A stretch of DNA of 64,000 nucleotides from Microbacterium sp. 1.5R (GTDB lineage: Bacteria; Actinomycetota; Actinomycetes; Actinomycetales; Microbacteriaceae), in assembly GCF_001889265.1 (NCBI RefSeq), contig NZ_CP018151.1, forward strand, positions 1,302,001-1,366,000, given 5' to 3'. Shown piece by piece: positions 1-7,892 of the stretch. The position numbers and the translations under genes were made by a program. Below the pieces are notes generated by a model. The model made no database searches and was not told where the DNA came from. It worked only from the letters and a program-made list of their open reading frames with translations. The first letter of the stretch is position 1, and the number at the start of each line of letters is the position of its first letter.

Positions 1-896
1 AGCGAACGGCGAAGGGCGAGCACCGCTTCTTCCTGAGCGGTCGGTCCGAAGGACACACCGCTCGCGGACGCGACGCGCGCCTGTTCGGAGGCCACGACGA
101 GAGCGCTGAACTCGTCGGGTGTGAGAGAGAAGTCCGCGTCGACGCCGCCGTCCGTTCGGTCGAGCGTGACGTGCTTCTCGATCACGACCGCGCCGAGGGC
201 CGCAGCGGCGACCGCGACCCCGATCCCGAGCGTGTGGTCCGAGAGCCCCACCGGCACGTCGAAGGCGTCTCGGAGCGCCGCGATGTTGCCGAGTCGCGCC
301 TCTTCGGGAACCGCGGGGTAGGCCGCTGTGCAGGCCAGCAGCACGAGCTGGGTGCCTCCGGCACCGCGGATGGCGGTGACCGCCGCATCGATCTCCGAGA
401 GCGTCGCCATGCCGGTCGACACGATCATCGGCTTACCGGTGCGGGCGACCTCCCGGAGGAGCGGGATATCGACGATCTCAGCGGATGCCGTCTTGTAGAT
501 CTCGACCCCCAGCTCTTCGAGGAACGAGACCGAGCTCGGATCGAAGGGCGTCGAGAAGGGGATCAGTCCATGGCTGCGCGCGCGATCGAAGATCGGCGCA
601 TGCCACTCCCACGGCGTGTGAGCCTCCTGGTAGAGGGAATAGAGGTTCCTGCCGCCCCAGAGCCCGTGGTCGCTCGCGACCCGGAAGGCGGGCTTGTCGG
701 AGTCGATCGTGAGCGTGTCGGCGGTGTAAGTCTGGATCTTGAGAGCGTCGGCGCCGGTGGCGGCGACCGCGTCGACGATCGCGAGCGCCCGATCGATGTC
801 GCCGTTGTGGTTTCCCGACATCTCAGCGATCGTGAACACGGGGGAGCCGGTGCCGATGCTCGCCGTGGAGAGCGGGATGGTCTGCGAAGAAGTCAC
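1..896 (-). CDS. pseI: Pseudaminic acid synthase-type NeuB enzyme (3' end outside window)
   Basis: NeuB-family synthases condense phosphoenolpyruvate with a 6-carbon diacetamido sugar to give a nine-carbon nonulosonic acid in the cytoplasm. The 298 visible residues start at a GTG at 894-896. They contain IAEMSGNHNGD at about residues 23-33, KIQTYTADTLTID at 53, LWGGRNLYSLYQEAHTPWEW at 79, KTASAEI at 135 and VSTGMA at 159. The EMSGNHN and WGGRNLYSLY wording is that of pseudaminic acid synthase (PseI) rather than sialic acid synthase, though the exact product cannot be proved from sequence. The family is usually about 350 residues, so the C-terminal antifreeze-like domain lies off the left edge. 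A TAGAGT box (904-909) ends 7 nt before the GTG, which favours this start and a leaderless mRNA. The divergent neighbour is a GT29-like transferase. Confidence 0.88.
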   Translation of the reverse strand, partial: MTSSQTIPLSTASIGTGSPVFTIAEMSGNHNGDIDRALAIVDAVAATGADALKIQTYTADTLTIDSDKPAFRVASDHGLWGGRNLYSLYQEAHTPWEWHAPIFDRARSHGLIPFSTPFDPSSVSFLEELGVEIYKTASAEIVDIPLLREVARTGKPMIVSTGMATLSEIDAAVTAIRGAGGTQLVLLACTAAYPAVPEEARLGNIAALRDAFDVPVGLSDHTLGIGVAVAAAALGAVVIEKHVTLDRTDGGVDADFSLTPDEFSALVVASEQARVASASGVSFGPTAQEEAVLALRRS

Positions 897-903
897 GCCG
901 ACA

Positions 904-909
904 ACTCTA
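904..909 (-). promoter_or_regulatory. Leaderless -10 box of pseI (TAGAGT)
   Basis: TAGAGT on the minus strand ends 7 nt before the GTG of the NeuB-family gene. This TANNNT-to-start spacing recurs through the window. No matching -35 was recognised. Confidence 0.5.
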
Positions 910-965
910 GACGCGTCCTCTCCGTGACTCGCCGCCCCGCCGATGGGACAGCCGCCGCGGTGCCC

Positions 966-971
966 TAAGCT
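966..971 (+). promoter_or_regulatory. -10 box of the GT29-like gene (TAAGCT)
   Basis: TAAGCT lies 8 nt before the ATG at 980. A GAGG at 972-975 is only 4 nt from the ATG, so initiation from a very short or absent leader is more likely than a normal Shine-Dalgarno start. Confidence 0.45.
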
Positions 972-979
972 GAGGTCTC

Positions 980-1678
980 ATGGGGCGTGTGACGGATCTT
1001 GTCGGTGATGACAGGGCGATTGCCGGAGAGGTCGACTTCTACGACCGACTCCGTCCGCTCGTCACGGCATACGGGCGAGCGGATACCGCTCGTCGGATCG
1101 CCGTCGTCGGAAATCAGCCGCTCGAGCCGTCCGACGAGCGCGCCGCGATGATCGACACGGCTGACATCGTGTTCCGAGTCAACGGCTTCCGTGTCGACGA
1201 CGTCGACGGCATGCCGTCGGTGGGTCGGCGCGCCGACGTCGTCGTGTTCAATCGTGGTGTGCGTCCGACGCCCTGGTTCTTCGAGGGCTACTCCGAGCGC
1301 CTCTACCTGATGATCGAACCCGGGCGCCTGCTCTGGGAGAACCCGAAGCTCCCGGCCTTCTGGCCCGCGGATCTCGGAATCGTGACGATGCCGAACCGCG
1401 AGGTGGTGCTGCCACTCGGCGAGGCGATGGGAGCCGATCCGCGCAGCGGTGGCCAGTGGGCGACGACGGGGACGGTGATGCTCTGGATCGCCACCCGCCT
1501 GTTCCCGGACGCCACGGTCGATGCGGCCGGATTCTCCTTCGTCGACGCGCCGGATCAGACATCATGGAACCACGCCTACGGAGACCCCTCGGCGGTCGGA
1601 GCAGAGCACCGGATCGACCTGGAGTCGGCGCTCGTGCGGCACTGGATCGACTCCGGCCGCGTCACGTATCACCGCTGA
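980..1678 (+). CDS. GT29 (sialyltransferase)-like glycosyltransferase
   Basis: A 232-residue cytoplasmic protein with the sialylmotif layout of glycosyltransferase family 29. The L-like motif is at residues 40-70 (RIAVVGNQP, then MIDTADIVFRVN). The S-like motif is at 160-187 (QWATTGTVMLWIA, then VDAAGFSF). A VS-like H-x4-E is formed by H210 and E215. Family 29 enzymes move sialic acid from CMP-sialic acid to glycans. Here the likely role, by inference, is to transfer the nonulosonic acid made by the adjacent, divergently transcribed PseI-type enzyme. There is no signal peptide or membrane segment, unlike the Golgi enzymes of animals. The coiled-coil gene follows after 43 nt. The alternative is another uncharacterised transferase with the same fold. 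Family confidence is moderate; the substrate is not shown. Confidence 0.68.
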   Translation: MGRVTDLVGDDRAIAGEVDFYDRLRPLVTAYGRADTARRIAVVGNQPLEPSDERAAMIDTADIVFRVNGFRVDDVDGMPSVGRRADVVVFNRGVRPTPWFFEGYSERLYLMIEPGRLLWENPKLPAFWPADLGIVTMPNREVVLPLGEAMGADPRSGGQWATTGTVMLWIATRLFPDATVDAAGFSFVDAPDQTSWNHAYGDPSAVGAEHRIDLESALVRHWIDSGRVTYHR

Positions 1679-1721
1679 ATCCCACAGACCATCGACAATC
1701 ACCCGAATGATTGAGGACTGA

Positions 1722-2087
1722 ATGCTGAACCGACTCCGTCGCAGACTCGACGCCGTCGTCGAACGCCGTGTAGACGCGAGAGTGGACGCCCGCATGGGGC
1801 GTGCTCTCGAGCAGGTCGAGCACGCGCAGCGCGACTACGAGGCACGCCTCGCGGGAACCCAGGCCGACTTCTCTTACATCAGATCCGAGTTCGATCGCAT
1901 CGCTCCTCAGGTCGCCGCGCTCGAGCAGCGGTTCGAGTGGCTGCGCGTGCGCCTCGATGTGGCTGATCTGGAAGCCGACGAGGCGCTCAGCCGCGCCCAG
2001 TCGGAGCACGAGCGCGCGCGACTGCGCCTCGAACTCGCGGCGCACTACGAGGAGCGCCTGCGCCGCCTCGAGTCCGACGGCGACTGA
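1722..2087 (+). CDS. Small coiled-coil protein of unknown function
   Basis: A 121-residue protein that I do not recognise as a named family. It is almost entirely Arg/Glu/Ala/Leu-rich heptad-like helix with no membrane segment, cysteine or signal peptide, and ends in an acidic ESDGD tail. A GAGGA ribosome-binding site lies 6 nt before the ATG. It follows the GT29-like gene by 43 nt on the same strand, so co-transcription is likely. By analogy with coiled-coil extensions on polysaccharide transferases it could act as a scaffold or chain-length ruler, but that is only inference from position. The next gene converges from the other strand 29 nt away. Confidence 0.7.
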   Translation: MLNRLRRRLDAVVERRVDARVDARMGRALEQVEHAQRDYEARLAGTQADFSYIRSEFDRIAPQVAALEQRFEWLRVRLDVADLEADEALSRAQSEHERARLRLELAAHYEERLRRLESDGD

Positions 2088-2116
2088 GCCGAACGGATCG
2101 GGCCGCCGCCGCGGGG

Positions 2117-2737
2117 TCAGAGCCCGACGAGGCCTCGAAGCTGATTCGCAGCCGAGCGTGCGCTGTCGACGCTCGGCTGCATCCCTGCGGCCGCGTCGGA
2201 GTGCAGCGAGCTGAGCGCCTGGTCGTACTCGCTCAGCGCGCTGCCCCAGGCGGATTCGATGGATGAGGGCGGAGCGCTCTCGCCGAGCCGCTGCGCGTCG
2301 GCCTGGAGGCTCTCGATGACCTCGGTCGCGTCCTGTCCACTGGACTCGCTGACGATCTGCAGTCCTGTCAGCGCATCATCGAGCCAGCCCTGAACCTGTC
2401 CGCGGAAGGCGTCGACCGAGGGGTCCGCGACGGGGGGCGGGGTCGTGATCGGTGTCATCGTCGGCGCGGGCTCCGCCGTCGGCTGAGGGGTCTCGGTCTG
2501 CGTCGGCGACGCTGACGGGGACGGGGACGGGGATGTCGATGCCGACGCAGAAGGGGAGGGCGAGCCGCTGGCTCCCGGAGTCGGGGTCTCGCCCCGCGGG
2601 AGGAGGAAGAACAGCAGCACGCCCACGATGACGAGCACGGCGACGACGAGCCCGACGATGAGCCAGACACGACCACGATTGCTCGGCTTCGGCTCCAGTG
2701 GCGCCCAGCGGAGTTCCGGCTGCGGTTCGTCGGTCAT
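2117..2737 (-). CDS. Single-pass membrane protein with Ser/Pro-rich stalk
   Basis: A 206-residue protein with a short cytoplasmic N-terminus, one hydrophobic segment at about residues 25-47 (VWLIVGLVVAVLVIVGVLLF), a low-complexity Ser/Pro/Thr stalk at about 50-105, and an extracellular helical domain rich in Ala/Ser/Gln at 105-206. No catalytic motif is visible and no family was recognised. The stop codon of the upstream GT2 gene is only 4 nt away, so the two are probably one transcription unit. The stalk would place the helical domain away from the membrane within the cell wall; any role in glycan assembly is inferred from neighbours only. Confidence 0.7.
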   Translation of the reverse strand: MTDEPQPELRWAPLEPKPSNRGRVWLIVGLVVAVLVIVGVLLFFLLPRGETPTPGASGSPSPSASASTSPSPSPSASPTQTETPQPTAEPAPTMTPITTPPPVADPSVDAFRGQVQGWLDDALTGLQIVSESSGQDATEVIESLQADAQRLGESAPPSSIESAWGSALSEYDQALSSLHSDAAAGMQPSVDSARSAANQLRGLVGL

Positions 2738-2741
2738 GCGG

Positions 2742-3698
2742 TCAGTCCTCCAGAGCGGGCATGGGCGTCCAGGAGCGATCGCGGCCGAGCTTGCCGCCCT
2801 CCTTGAGTCCCCGGAACAGATTGCTCGTCCCTCGCACCGTGCGCTCGACGAACAGGAGCCGGATGAGCTCCTTCGCGAACGTCATCGACGTCCCGAGCCC
2901 GAACAGCACCGGGTTGTAGTTGCGGTGAACGCGGTAGTACTGCTTGATGTACGCCCGGTTGCGCATGATGTAGAACCGGTAGGCGTTGCTCGAGGCGTTC
3001 ATGTGGCGGATGCCCATGTCCCACTGCTTGATCTCGCGAGTGCGTCGCAGGACGAACTCGTCGACGATCACCGCAGTGGTCTTGCGCGAGGCGAGCCACC
3101 CGTACATCTGGTCATCCCAGTAGATGAAGAAGCGGTGGTCGGGCAGACCGATCTGCTTCACGATGGACCGATGGATGAACATGCCTTCGAAGCATCCGCT
3201 GTTCATCTCCTTGTAGCCCGACGCATCGAACCCGGACGGCGCGAACGGGATCGGGATGCCCATGCGCTCGGCGATCCGGTACTGCCAGTAGAACTCGCTG
3301 CCGTCGTAGTCGTACCGGCGGCCCTGGATGCTCTTGAACCGCGGGGCCCACTTGCCCATCTTCGCCAGGCCGTCGGTCACGACCTCGACGTCGTCATCCA
3401 TCATCCAGATCCACTCCGAACCCAGCTCGTACGCCGTGCGCATGCCTTCGCTGAAGCCGCCCGACCCGCCGGTGTTCGTCTCGAGGCGTCGGTAGATGAT
3501 CTCGGTGCCGAGCCGAGGACGGAAGGAGTCGACGACCTCGGTGGTGTCGTCGGACGAGGCGTTGTCGATGATCACGACGTGGCCCGGCTTCGGGTCCATC
3601 GCCGTGATGCTCTCGAGGAGGCCGGTCAGGAGGTGAGACCGGTTGTACGTGACGATGACGATCGTCGCGGAGGCCGGGTCGAAGGGGGCGTGAGTCAC
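2742..3698 (-). CDS. Family 2 glycosyltransferase (rhamnosyl/galactofuranosyl type)
   Basis: A cytoplasmic GT-A fold transferase of 318 residues that should add a sugar from a nucleotide donor to a lipid-linked or cell-wall glycan. Visible features are TIVIVTYNR at residues 12-20, VVIIDNASSDDT at about 41-52, TGGSGGFSEGM at about 75-85 and the metal-binding WMMDDDV at about 98-104. The acceptor-side segment includes FFIYWDDQMYGW. This arrangement resembles actinobacterial GlfT/WbbL-type enzymes; the actual donor is not determinable. It starts at a GTG. It lies 98 bp downstream of the O-antigen-ligase pair and just upstream of the stalked membrane protein, within a surface polysaccharide region. 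Confidence 0.85.
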   Translation of the reverse strand: MTHAPFDPASATIVIVTYNRSHLLTGLLESITAMDPKPGHVVIIDNASSDDTTEVVDSFRPRLGTEIIYRRLETNTGGSGGFSEGMRTAYELGSEWIWMMDDDVEVVTDGLAKMGKWAPRFKSIQGRRYDYDGSEFYWQYRIAERMGIPIPFAPSGFDASGYKEMNSGCFEGMFIHRSIVKQIGLPDHRFFIYWDDQMYGWLASRKTTAVIVDEFVLRRTREIKQWDMGIRHMNASSNAYRFYIMRNRAYIKQYYRVHRNYNPVLFGLGTSMTFAKELIRLLFVERTVRGTSNLFRGLKEGGKLGRDRSWTPMPALED

Positions 3699-3796
3699 GA
3701 GGTGAAATCTCCGGAGGCTCGGGGCCCGCAGGGCGCCGCGAGCAGATCCACCCTACCCGGAGCAGTTCGGAATCCGCCGAGGGCGCGGCGCGGAGG

Positions 3797-5095
3797 TCAG
3801 CGTTCGGGACGCAGCGTCGGGATCGCTCCGGTGTGCGCGGCGTCGATGTTCTCCCGCCATGACCTCGTCTGGCCGGCCCGCAGCGCACAGAGCACGAGCA
3901 TGAACCAGCCCGCGCCGACGATCGTGAAGCTCTCGAACATCGACTCGACGGCGAGTGTGACGAGCATGAGCGGGGTCCAGGCGTAGACCACCGAACGTCG
4001 AGCGCTCGCGACGAGCCAGGACCGGACGGTGGCGATGCCGCCGAACAGGAGGAAGAGCACGAGGCCGGCGGCGCCCAGTTGCAGCAGGACGTCGAAGTAC
4101 GCGTTCAGCGCGCTCTGGTGGTGGTCGTCGAGCAGGAAGTTGATGTACGTGAACGGGAACTCTCCGCGGGCCCACGCGCCGTACCAGCCCCACCCCTCGA
4201 CCGGCTTGAGAGCGACGAAGTCGAGGATCGTGTTCCACAGGGTCGCTCTGATCGAGAAGTCCGACCCGGCATCGAGCAGCGCGATGATCACATGGCGCAG
4301 TGCGAACGCGGCGGCGAGGGCGAGAGCGACGAGGACACCGAGCACCCACTGCACGATGGTCCGCCGCTCGGGCGGGGTGTGACGGACGATCGCGAGCGCG
4401 ACGGCGACGACGCCGACTGCGGCCGCGAGCACGAGCACGGTGGGGGAGGAGGAGAAGAAGGCCAGCAGCGCCGCGAGCGCGATCGAGGGGATCGCGATGC
4501 GAGCGGTCAGCGACTGCGACCGCCACTCCACCACGAAAGTGATGAGTGCGATCACGGTGACGAAACCGAGCATGTTCCTGCTGCCGAAGATCCCCTGCAC
4601 GGGCCCGCCGACGGCCAGGTCTCCCTGGATGCCGAGGAAGAGGAAGGGCGTGTCGAGCAGCACGCCGGAGAGGAGCTCCAGGCCCAGCGACACGAGGAGG
4701 AGGAACCTCAGCGAGTCGCCCAGGGCGCGGACGGTCTGGAGGGTGTCGCGGATGTGGCCGACGGTGATCGCCAGGAAGGCGAAGCCGAAGAGCTCCATCC
4801 AACCGAAAGCGGTGTCGGACTTGTCGGTCGTCCACACGATGCTGACGGCGGCCCACGCCAGGAAGGCCAGCAGCGACGACGGGGCGATCCGCAGCAGCGA
4901 CAGCTCCTCCCTGCGCACCCACAGGATCCAGGCGCCGACGACGCACAGGACGGCGATGATCGTCGCGAGGGTGACCGATGAGGCGATGTGCTCGATCGCG
5001 AACGACGAGAAGACCGCTGTGAGGACCGCGATCGTGTACGCGCGGGCGAACTCGGCCGAGCCGAGCAGATCGCTCAGACGACGTTCGGGCGTCAC
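3797..5095 (-). CDS. O-antigen ligase/polymerase-family membrane protein (second of tandem pair)
   Basis: A polytopic membrane protein of 432 residues with about 10-12 hydrophobic segments. It carries the Wzy_C-type signature in a large external loop (GIFGSRNMLGF near residue 168, and HHQSALNAYFDVLLQLG near 320). Family members join or polymerise lipid-linked glycans on the outer face of the membrane. The start is a GTG whose bases overlap the TGA of the upstream paralogue (GTGA, 5092-5095), indicating translational coupling. The motif GGPVQGIFGSRN parallels GGRIQGIVGNSN in the neighbour, so the two probably arose by duplication. The substrate is unknown. Confidence 0.82.
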   Translation of the reverse strand: MTPERRLSDLLGSAEFARAYTIAVLTAVFSSFAIEHIASSVTLATIIAVLCVVGAWILWVRREELSLLRIAPSSLLAFLAWAAVSIVWTTDKSDTAFGWMELFGFAFLAITVGHIRDTLQTVRALGDSLRFLLLVSLGLELLSGVLLDTPFLFLGIQGDLAVGGPVQGIFGSRNMLGFVTVIALITFVVEWRSQSLTARIAIPSIALAALLAFFSSSPTVLVLAAAVGVVAVALAIVRHTPPERRTIVQWVLGVLVALALAAAFALRHVIIALLDAGSDFSIRATLWNTILDFVALKPVEGWGWYGAWARGEFPFTYINFLLDDHHQSALNAYFDVLLQLGAAGLVLFLLFGGIATVRSWLVASARRSVVYAWTPLMLVTLAVESMFESFTIVGAGWFMLVLCALRAGQTRSWRENIDAAHTGAIPTLRPER

Positions 5096-6507
5096 GGAAC
5101 CCGCCGGCTTCGCTCGCCGCGCTCGATCACACGCTCGCGTTCACCGACGCCGACCAGGGGCACGACCTTGATCTTGAACGAGAGCAGGACCAGCAGCATC
5201 CAGCCCCAGAGCATGATCGGGGTCGATTCCGTCAGACCCTGCACGAGCAGCACGACCGTGAAGAGGCTCGGAAGCAGAGTGATCGCCGAATAGTCGCGGT
5301 CCGACCTCAGATCCCAGCGCGGGCGGTCGATGGCGAAGAACCACGAACGCCAGAGCAGGCTGAGATAGGCGAGAGCCATGAGGACGACCCCCACCACGCC
5401 CAGCTGCATCAGGACGTCGAGCCACATGTTGTGCGCGTGGAACACGGTGATTCCGTGATCCTCGATCCATCCGGCGAAGGCAGGATCGAAGGGGACCCAG
5501 GGACTCGAGAACCCGTTGCCGAAGATCGGATGCTCCGCGGCGCGCGCGAGGACCTTGTCCCAGATCTTGTCGGAGCGCCCGGTGAGGTCTGCGCTGCGAC
5601 CGATGAGGGCGAACAGGGGTTCACGCAGGAGCCAGACGGCGGATCCGATGACCACGGCGCCGCCGATGAACAGCACATACAGTCGGGTTCGTGCGCCCGG
5701 AGACGTCGCGCGGCGCATCAGCAGGGCGACGACCAGGACTGCGGCGGCAGCGGCGACGCACACGTATGCCGTCGCGGATCCGGCCCGGACGAGGAAGTAT
5801 CCGGCGAGGAGGGCCCAGAGCGCGAGAGTGGTGCGCCAGCGCGTGCGCGCGGCGAACAGCACGCCGAAGGTGAGTATCGCGAACAGGCAGATGATGGCGA
5901 GCACGTTCGAATTGCCCACGATGCCCTGGATCCGGCCGCCGTCCACGAGGTTGCCGCGAACCCAGTACCAGTGGGCGTTGGTCTCGCCGTCCGGCCGCAC
6001 GAAGAAGTTCGGCAGGATCGGAGCGTGGACCACAAGGGCGACCCACAGTTCGAGCGCGAGGGACAGGCCGAGGATCCACTTGAACGCGGAAGCGAGCGCC
6101 CGCACGATCTCGTGCCAGGTCAGCACATGGACGATGAAGAGCGCGTTCACCGTGACGGTGGCGAGCAGGACCCAGGTGATGATGGTCGCTCCGCGCCACT
6201 GAGACCACGCGACCGAGAGCAGGGCCAGCGTGGTGTACGCGACCGCGGCCCAGGGCAGGCGACGCCACGCGAACGCGGCAGGTCGCCGACGGGCGATCAT
6301 CGGAACGCCGATGGAGAGCGTCGCGATCAGGAAGACGAGGAGGGTGATGAATGCGCCGATCTCGCCCACGAGGTTGTACACCGCCGAGTGCGCGAAGGTA
6401 GCGAACAGCACCAGGCCGATGTACCCGCGCAGCAGAAGATGCCCCGTGGACTCGCGCTCGGGAGCGGCGGGCGGGGCGGCGACCGGGTGCTTCGTGTATT
6501 GCGCCAT
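5092..6507 (-). CDS. O-antigen ligase/polymerase-family membrane protein (first of tandem pair)
   Basis: A 471-residue polytopic membrane protein of the O-antigen ligase/Wzy superfamily, probably working on a lipid-linked surface glycan outside the membrane. It shows about 11 hydrophobic segments, GRIQGIVGNSNVLAI near residue 196 and HAHNMWLDVLMQLGVVGVV near 350, where the conserved His of the family sits. I chose the ATG at 6505-6507 because the open frame upstream reads antisense through manA; a TAGCCT box 7 nt upstream also supports it. It is divergent from manA with 84 bp between starts, and overlaps its downstream paralogue by 4 nt. Confidence 0.84.
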   Translation of the reverse strand: MAQYTKHPVAAPPAAPERESTGHLLLRGYIGLVLFATFAHSAVYNLVGEIGAFITLLVFLIATLSIGVPMIARRRPAAFAWRRLPWAAVAYTTLALLSVAWSQWRGATIITWVLLATVTVNALFIVHVLTWHEIVRALASAFKWILGLSLALELWVALVVHAPILPNFFVRPDGETNAHWYWVRGNLVDGGRIQGIVGNSNVLAIICLFAILTFGVLFAARTRWRTTLALWALLAGYFLVRAGSATAYVCVAAAAAVLVVALLMRRATSPGARTRLYVLFIGGAVVIGSAVWLLREPLFALIGRSADLTGRSDKIWDKVLARAAEHPIFGNGFSSPWVPFDPAFAGWIEDHGITVFHAHNMWLDVLMQLGVVGVVLMALAYLSLLWRSWFFAIDRPRWDLRSDRDYSAITLLPSLFTVVLLVQGLTESTPIMLWGWMLLVLLSFKIKVVPLVGVGERERVIERGERSRRVP

Positions 6508-6514
6508 CGCGTTC

Positions 6515-6520
6515 AGGCTA
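6515..6520 (-). promoter_or_regulatory. Leaderless -10 box of the ligase pair (TAGCCT)
   Basis: TAGCCT on the minus strand ends 7 nt before the ATG at 6507. It faces a second TAGCCT for divergent manA at 6580-6585, so this 84-bp gap holds two back-to-back promoters. Confidence 0.5.
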
Positions 6521-6579
6521 CCGCGCGGAAGTCGGGAGTCACCGATGGGACGGTCGTGGCACCGTGGGTTCCCTGCCAA

Positions 6580-6585
6580 TAGCCT
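6580..6585 (+). promoter_or_regulatory. Leaderless -10 box of manA (TAGCCT)
   Basis: TAGCCT ends exactly 6 nt before the ATG of manA at 6592. No Shine-Dalgarno sequence is present between them. Confidence 0.55.
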
Positions 6586-6591
6586 GGTGGC

Positions 6592-7734
6592 ATGCTGCTC
6601 AGTCTCTCGAATGCACCCCGTGATTACGCGTGGGGATCCCCGACGCTCCTGGCCGACCTGGAAAGCCGCACCCCCACGGGTGCGCCTGAGGCGGAGGTGT
6701 GGTTCGGCGACCACCCGGGAGACCCGTCCGACGTGCAGGGCGGCGGGACGCTGGACGCCGTCACGGGCGGTGCTCTGCCGTACCTGCTCAAGCTCCTCGC
6801 GGCCGCATCGCCCCTGTCCATCCAGGTGCACCCGACCGTCGAGCAGGCGAGAGCCGGGTGGGCGAGGGAATCGACGCTCGACGCCACGGACCCGACTCGC
6901 AACTACCGCGATGACAACCACAAGCCCGAGCTGATCGTCGCCCTGAGCGAACGGTTCGAATCCCTGAGCGGGCTGCGCCCCGTCGGCGACACCCTGGGCT
7001 TGTTGGGGGAGTTGAAGCAGAGCGCCGGGGTCGAGGAACTCGCTGATCGTCTCCGCGGTGAGGGCGACGTCCTGCGCGACACGATCGGCTGGCTGCTGTC
7101 CGGCGATGCGCGGTCCGTGGTCGACGACGTCGTCGCCTCGGTGAGCGCGGCCGCAGCCTCCGCGTCGGGCGAATGGGCCGAGACGCTCCGCGGTGTGGCG
7201 GCGATCGCGGAGACCTATCCGGGAGACCCCGGTGTGGTCGTCGCGCTGCTCATGAACCACGTGGTGCTTCGCAGGGGCGAGGGCATCTTCCTGCGGGCCG
7301 GGCTCCTGCATGCCTACATCGCCGGTCTCGGAGTGGAGATCATGGCGGCGAGCGACAACGTCCTGCGCGGCGGTCTCACGCCCAAGCGCATCGATGTGGC
7401 CGAGCTGCTCTCGGTCCTCGACACGACGACCGGCGAGGTGCCGGTGCTGCGCCCGACGACGGATGGTGCGATCACGGAGTACCCGGTGCCCGTCGCGGAC
7501 TTCTCGCTGAGAAGGGTCGAACTCGACGGCCAGGACGTCGTCATCGATGTGGACGGACCGACGATGGTCCTCGCGACGTCCGGTCGCGTCAGGGTGGGCG
7601 GTGCGGACGGTGCAGTGCTCGATGTTCCGATCGGCACCGTCGCGTTCGCGTCCGCCGACGAGGTTCGATTGACCGTCGGCGGCCAGGGCGAGGTGTTCGT
7701 CGCATCGCCCGGCGATCTCACCTCCGGCCGCTGA
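6592..7734 (+). CDS. manA: Mannose-6-phosphate isomerase, class I
   Basis: A cytoplasmic zinc enzyme (380 residues) that interconverts fructose-6-phosphate and mannose-6-phosphate, feeding GDP-mannose for mannosylated glycans. Visible type I PMI signatures are NAPRDYAWGS at residues 7-16, the zinc-site IQVHPT at about 78-83, DDNHKPELIVAL at about 105-116 and a cupin half with AGLLHAYIAGLGVEIMAASD at about 240-260. The start is the ATG at 6592, 6 nt after a TAGCCT box. It sits between surface-glycan genes and whiB2. In M. tuberculosis manA (Rv3255c) is also close to whiB2 (Rv3260c), so the link is old. Confidence 0.95.
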   Translation: MLLSLSNAPRDYAWGSPTLLADLESRTPTGAPEAEVWFGDHPGDPSDVQGGGTLDAVTGGALPYLLKLLAAASPLSIQVHPTVEQARAGWARESTLDATDPTRNYRDDNHKPELIVALSERFESLSGLRPVGDTLGLLGELKQSAGVEELADRLRGEGDVLRDTIGWLLSGDARSVVDDVVASVSAAAASASGEWAETLRGVAAIAETYPGDPGVVVALLMNHVVLRRGEGIFLRAGLLHAYIAGLGVEIMAASDNVLRGGLTPKRIDVAELLSVLDTTTGEVPVLRPTTDGAITEYPVPVADFSLRRVELDGQDVVIDVDGPTMVLATSGRVRVGGADGAVLDVPIGTVAFASADEVRLTVGGQGEVFVASPGDLTSGR

Positions 7735-7812
7735 CTCCTCGGGCGGACGTGCGACACGCCGTACGGAGGTCAAAAACCTTCAAGACCGGATTGAGGGTTT
7801 ACGATCCGCGAC

Positions 7813-7841
7813 TTGACCGATGGGAATGACACGGGTGTAAT
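7813..7841 (+). promoter_or_regulatory. Promoter of whiB2 (TTGACC - 17 bp - TGTAAT)
   Basis: The -35 box TTGACC (7813-7818) and -10 box TGTAAT (7836-7841) are separated by exactly 17 bp, a good sigma-A type promoter. It would give a leader of about 45 nt ending in GGAGAG before the whiB2 ATG. Unlike most starts in this window, whiB2 therefore has a conventional leader. The rest of the 158-bp manA-whiB2 gap shows nothing else I can name. Confidence 0.65.
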
Positions 7842-7892
7842 TAGTTGAGCACGGCCCGCCGAGGGGGCGGAATTTAGGGGTTGGAGAGCGAG

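Noticed and set aside
6508..7773. N-terminal extension of the ligase gene reading antisense through manA (whole frame 893 codons).
   Set aside because: The coding region of manA on the other strand is unambiguous and a box supports the ATG at 6507.
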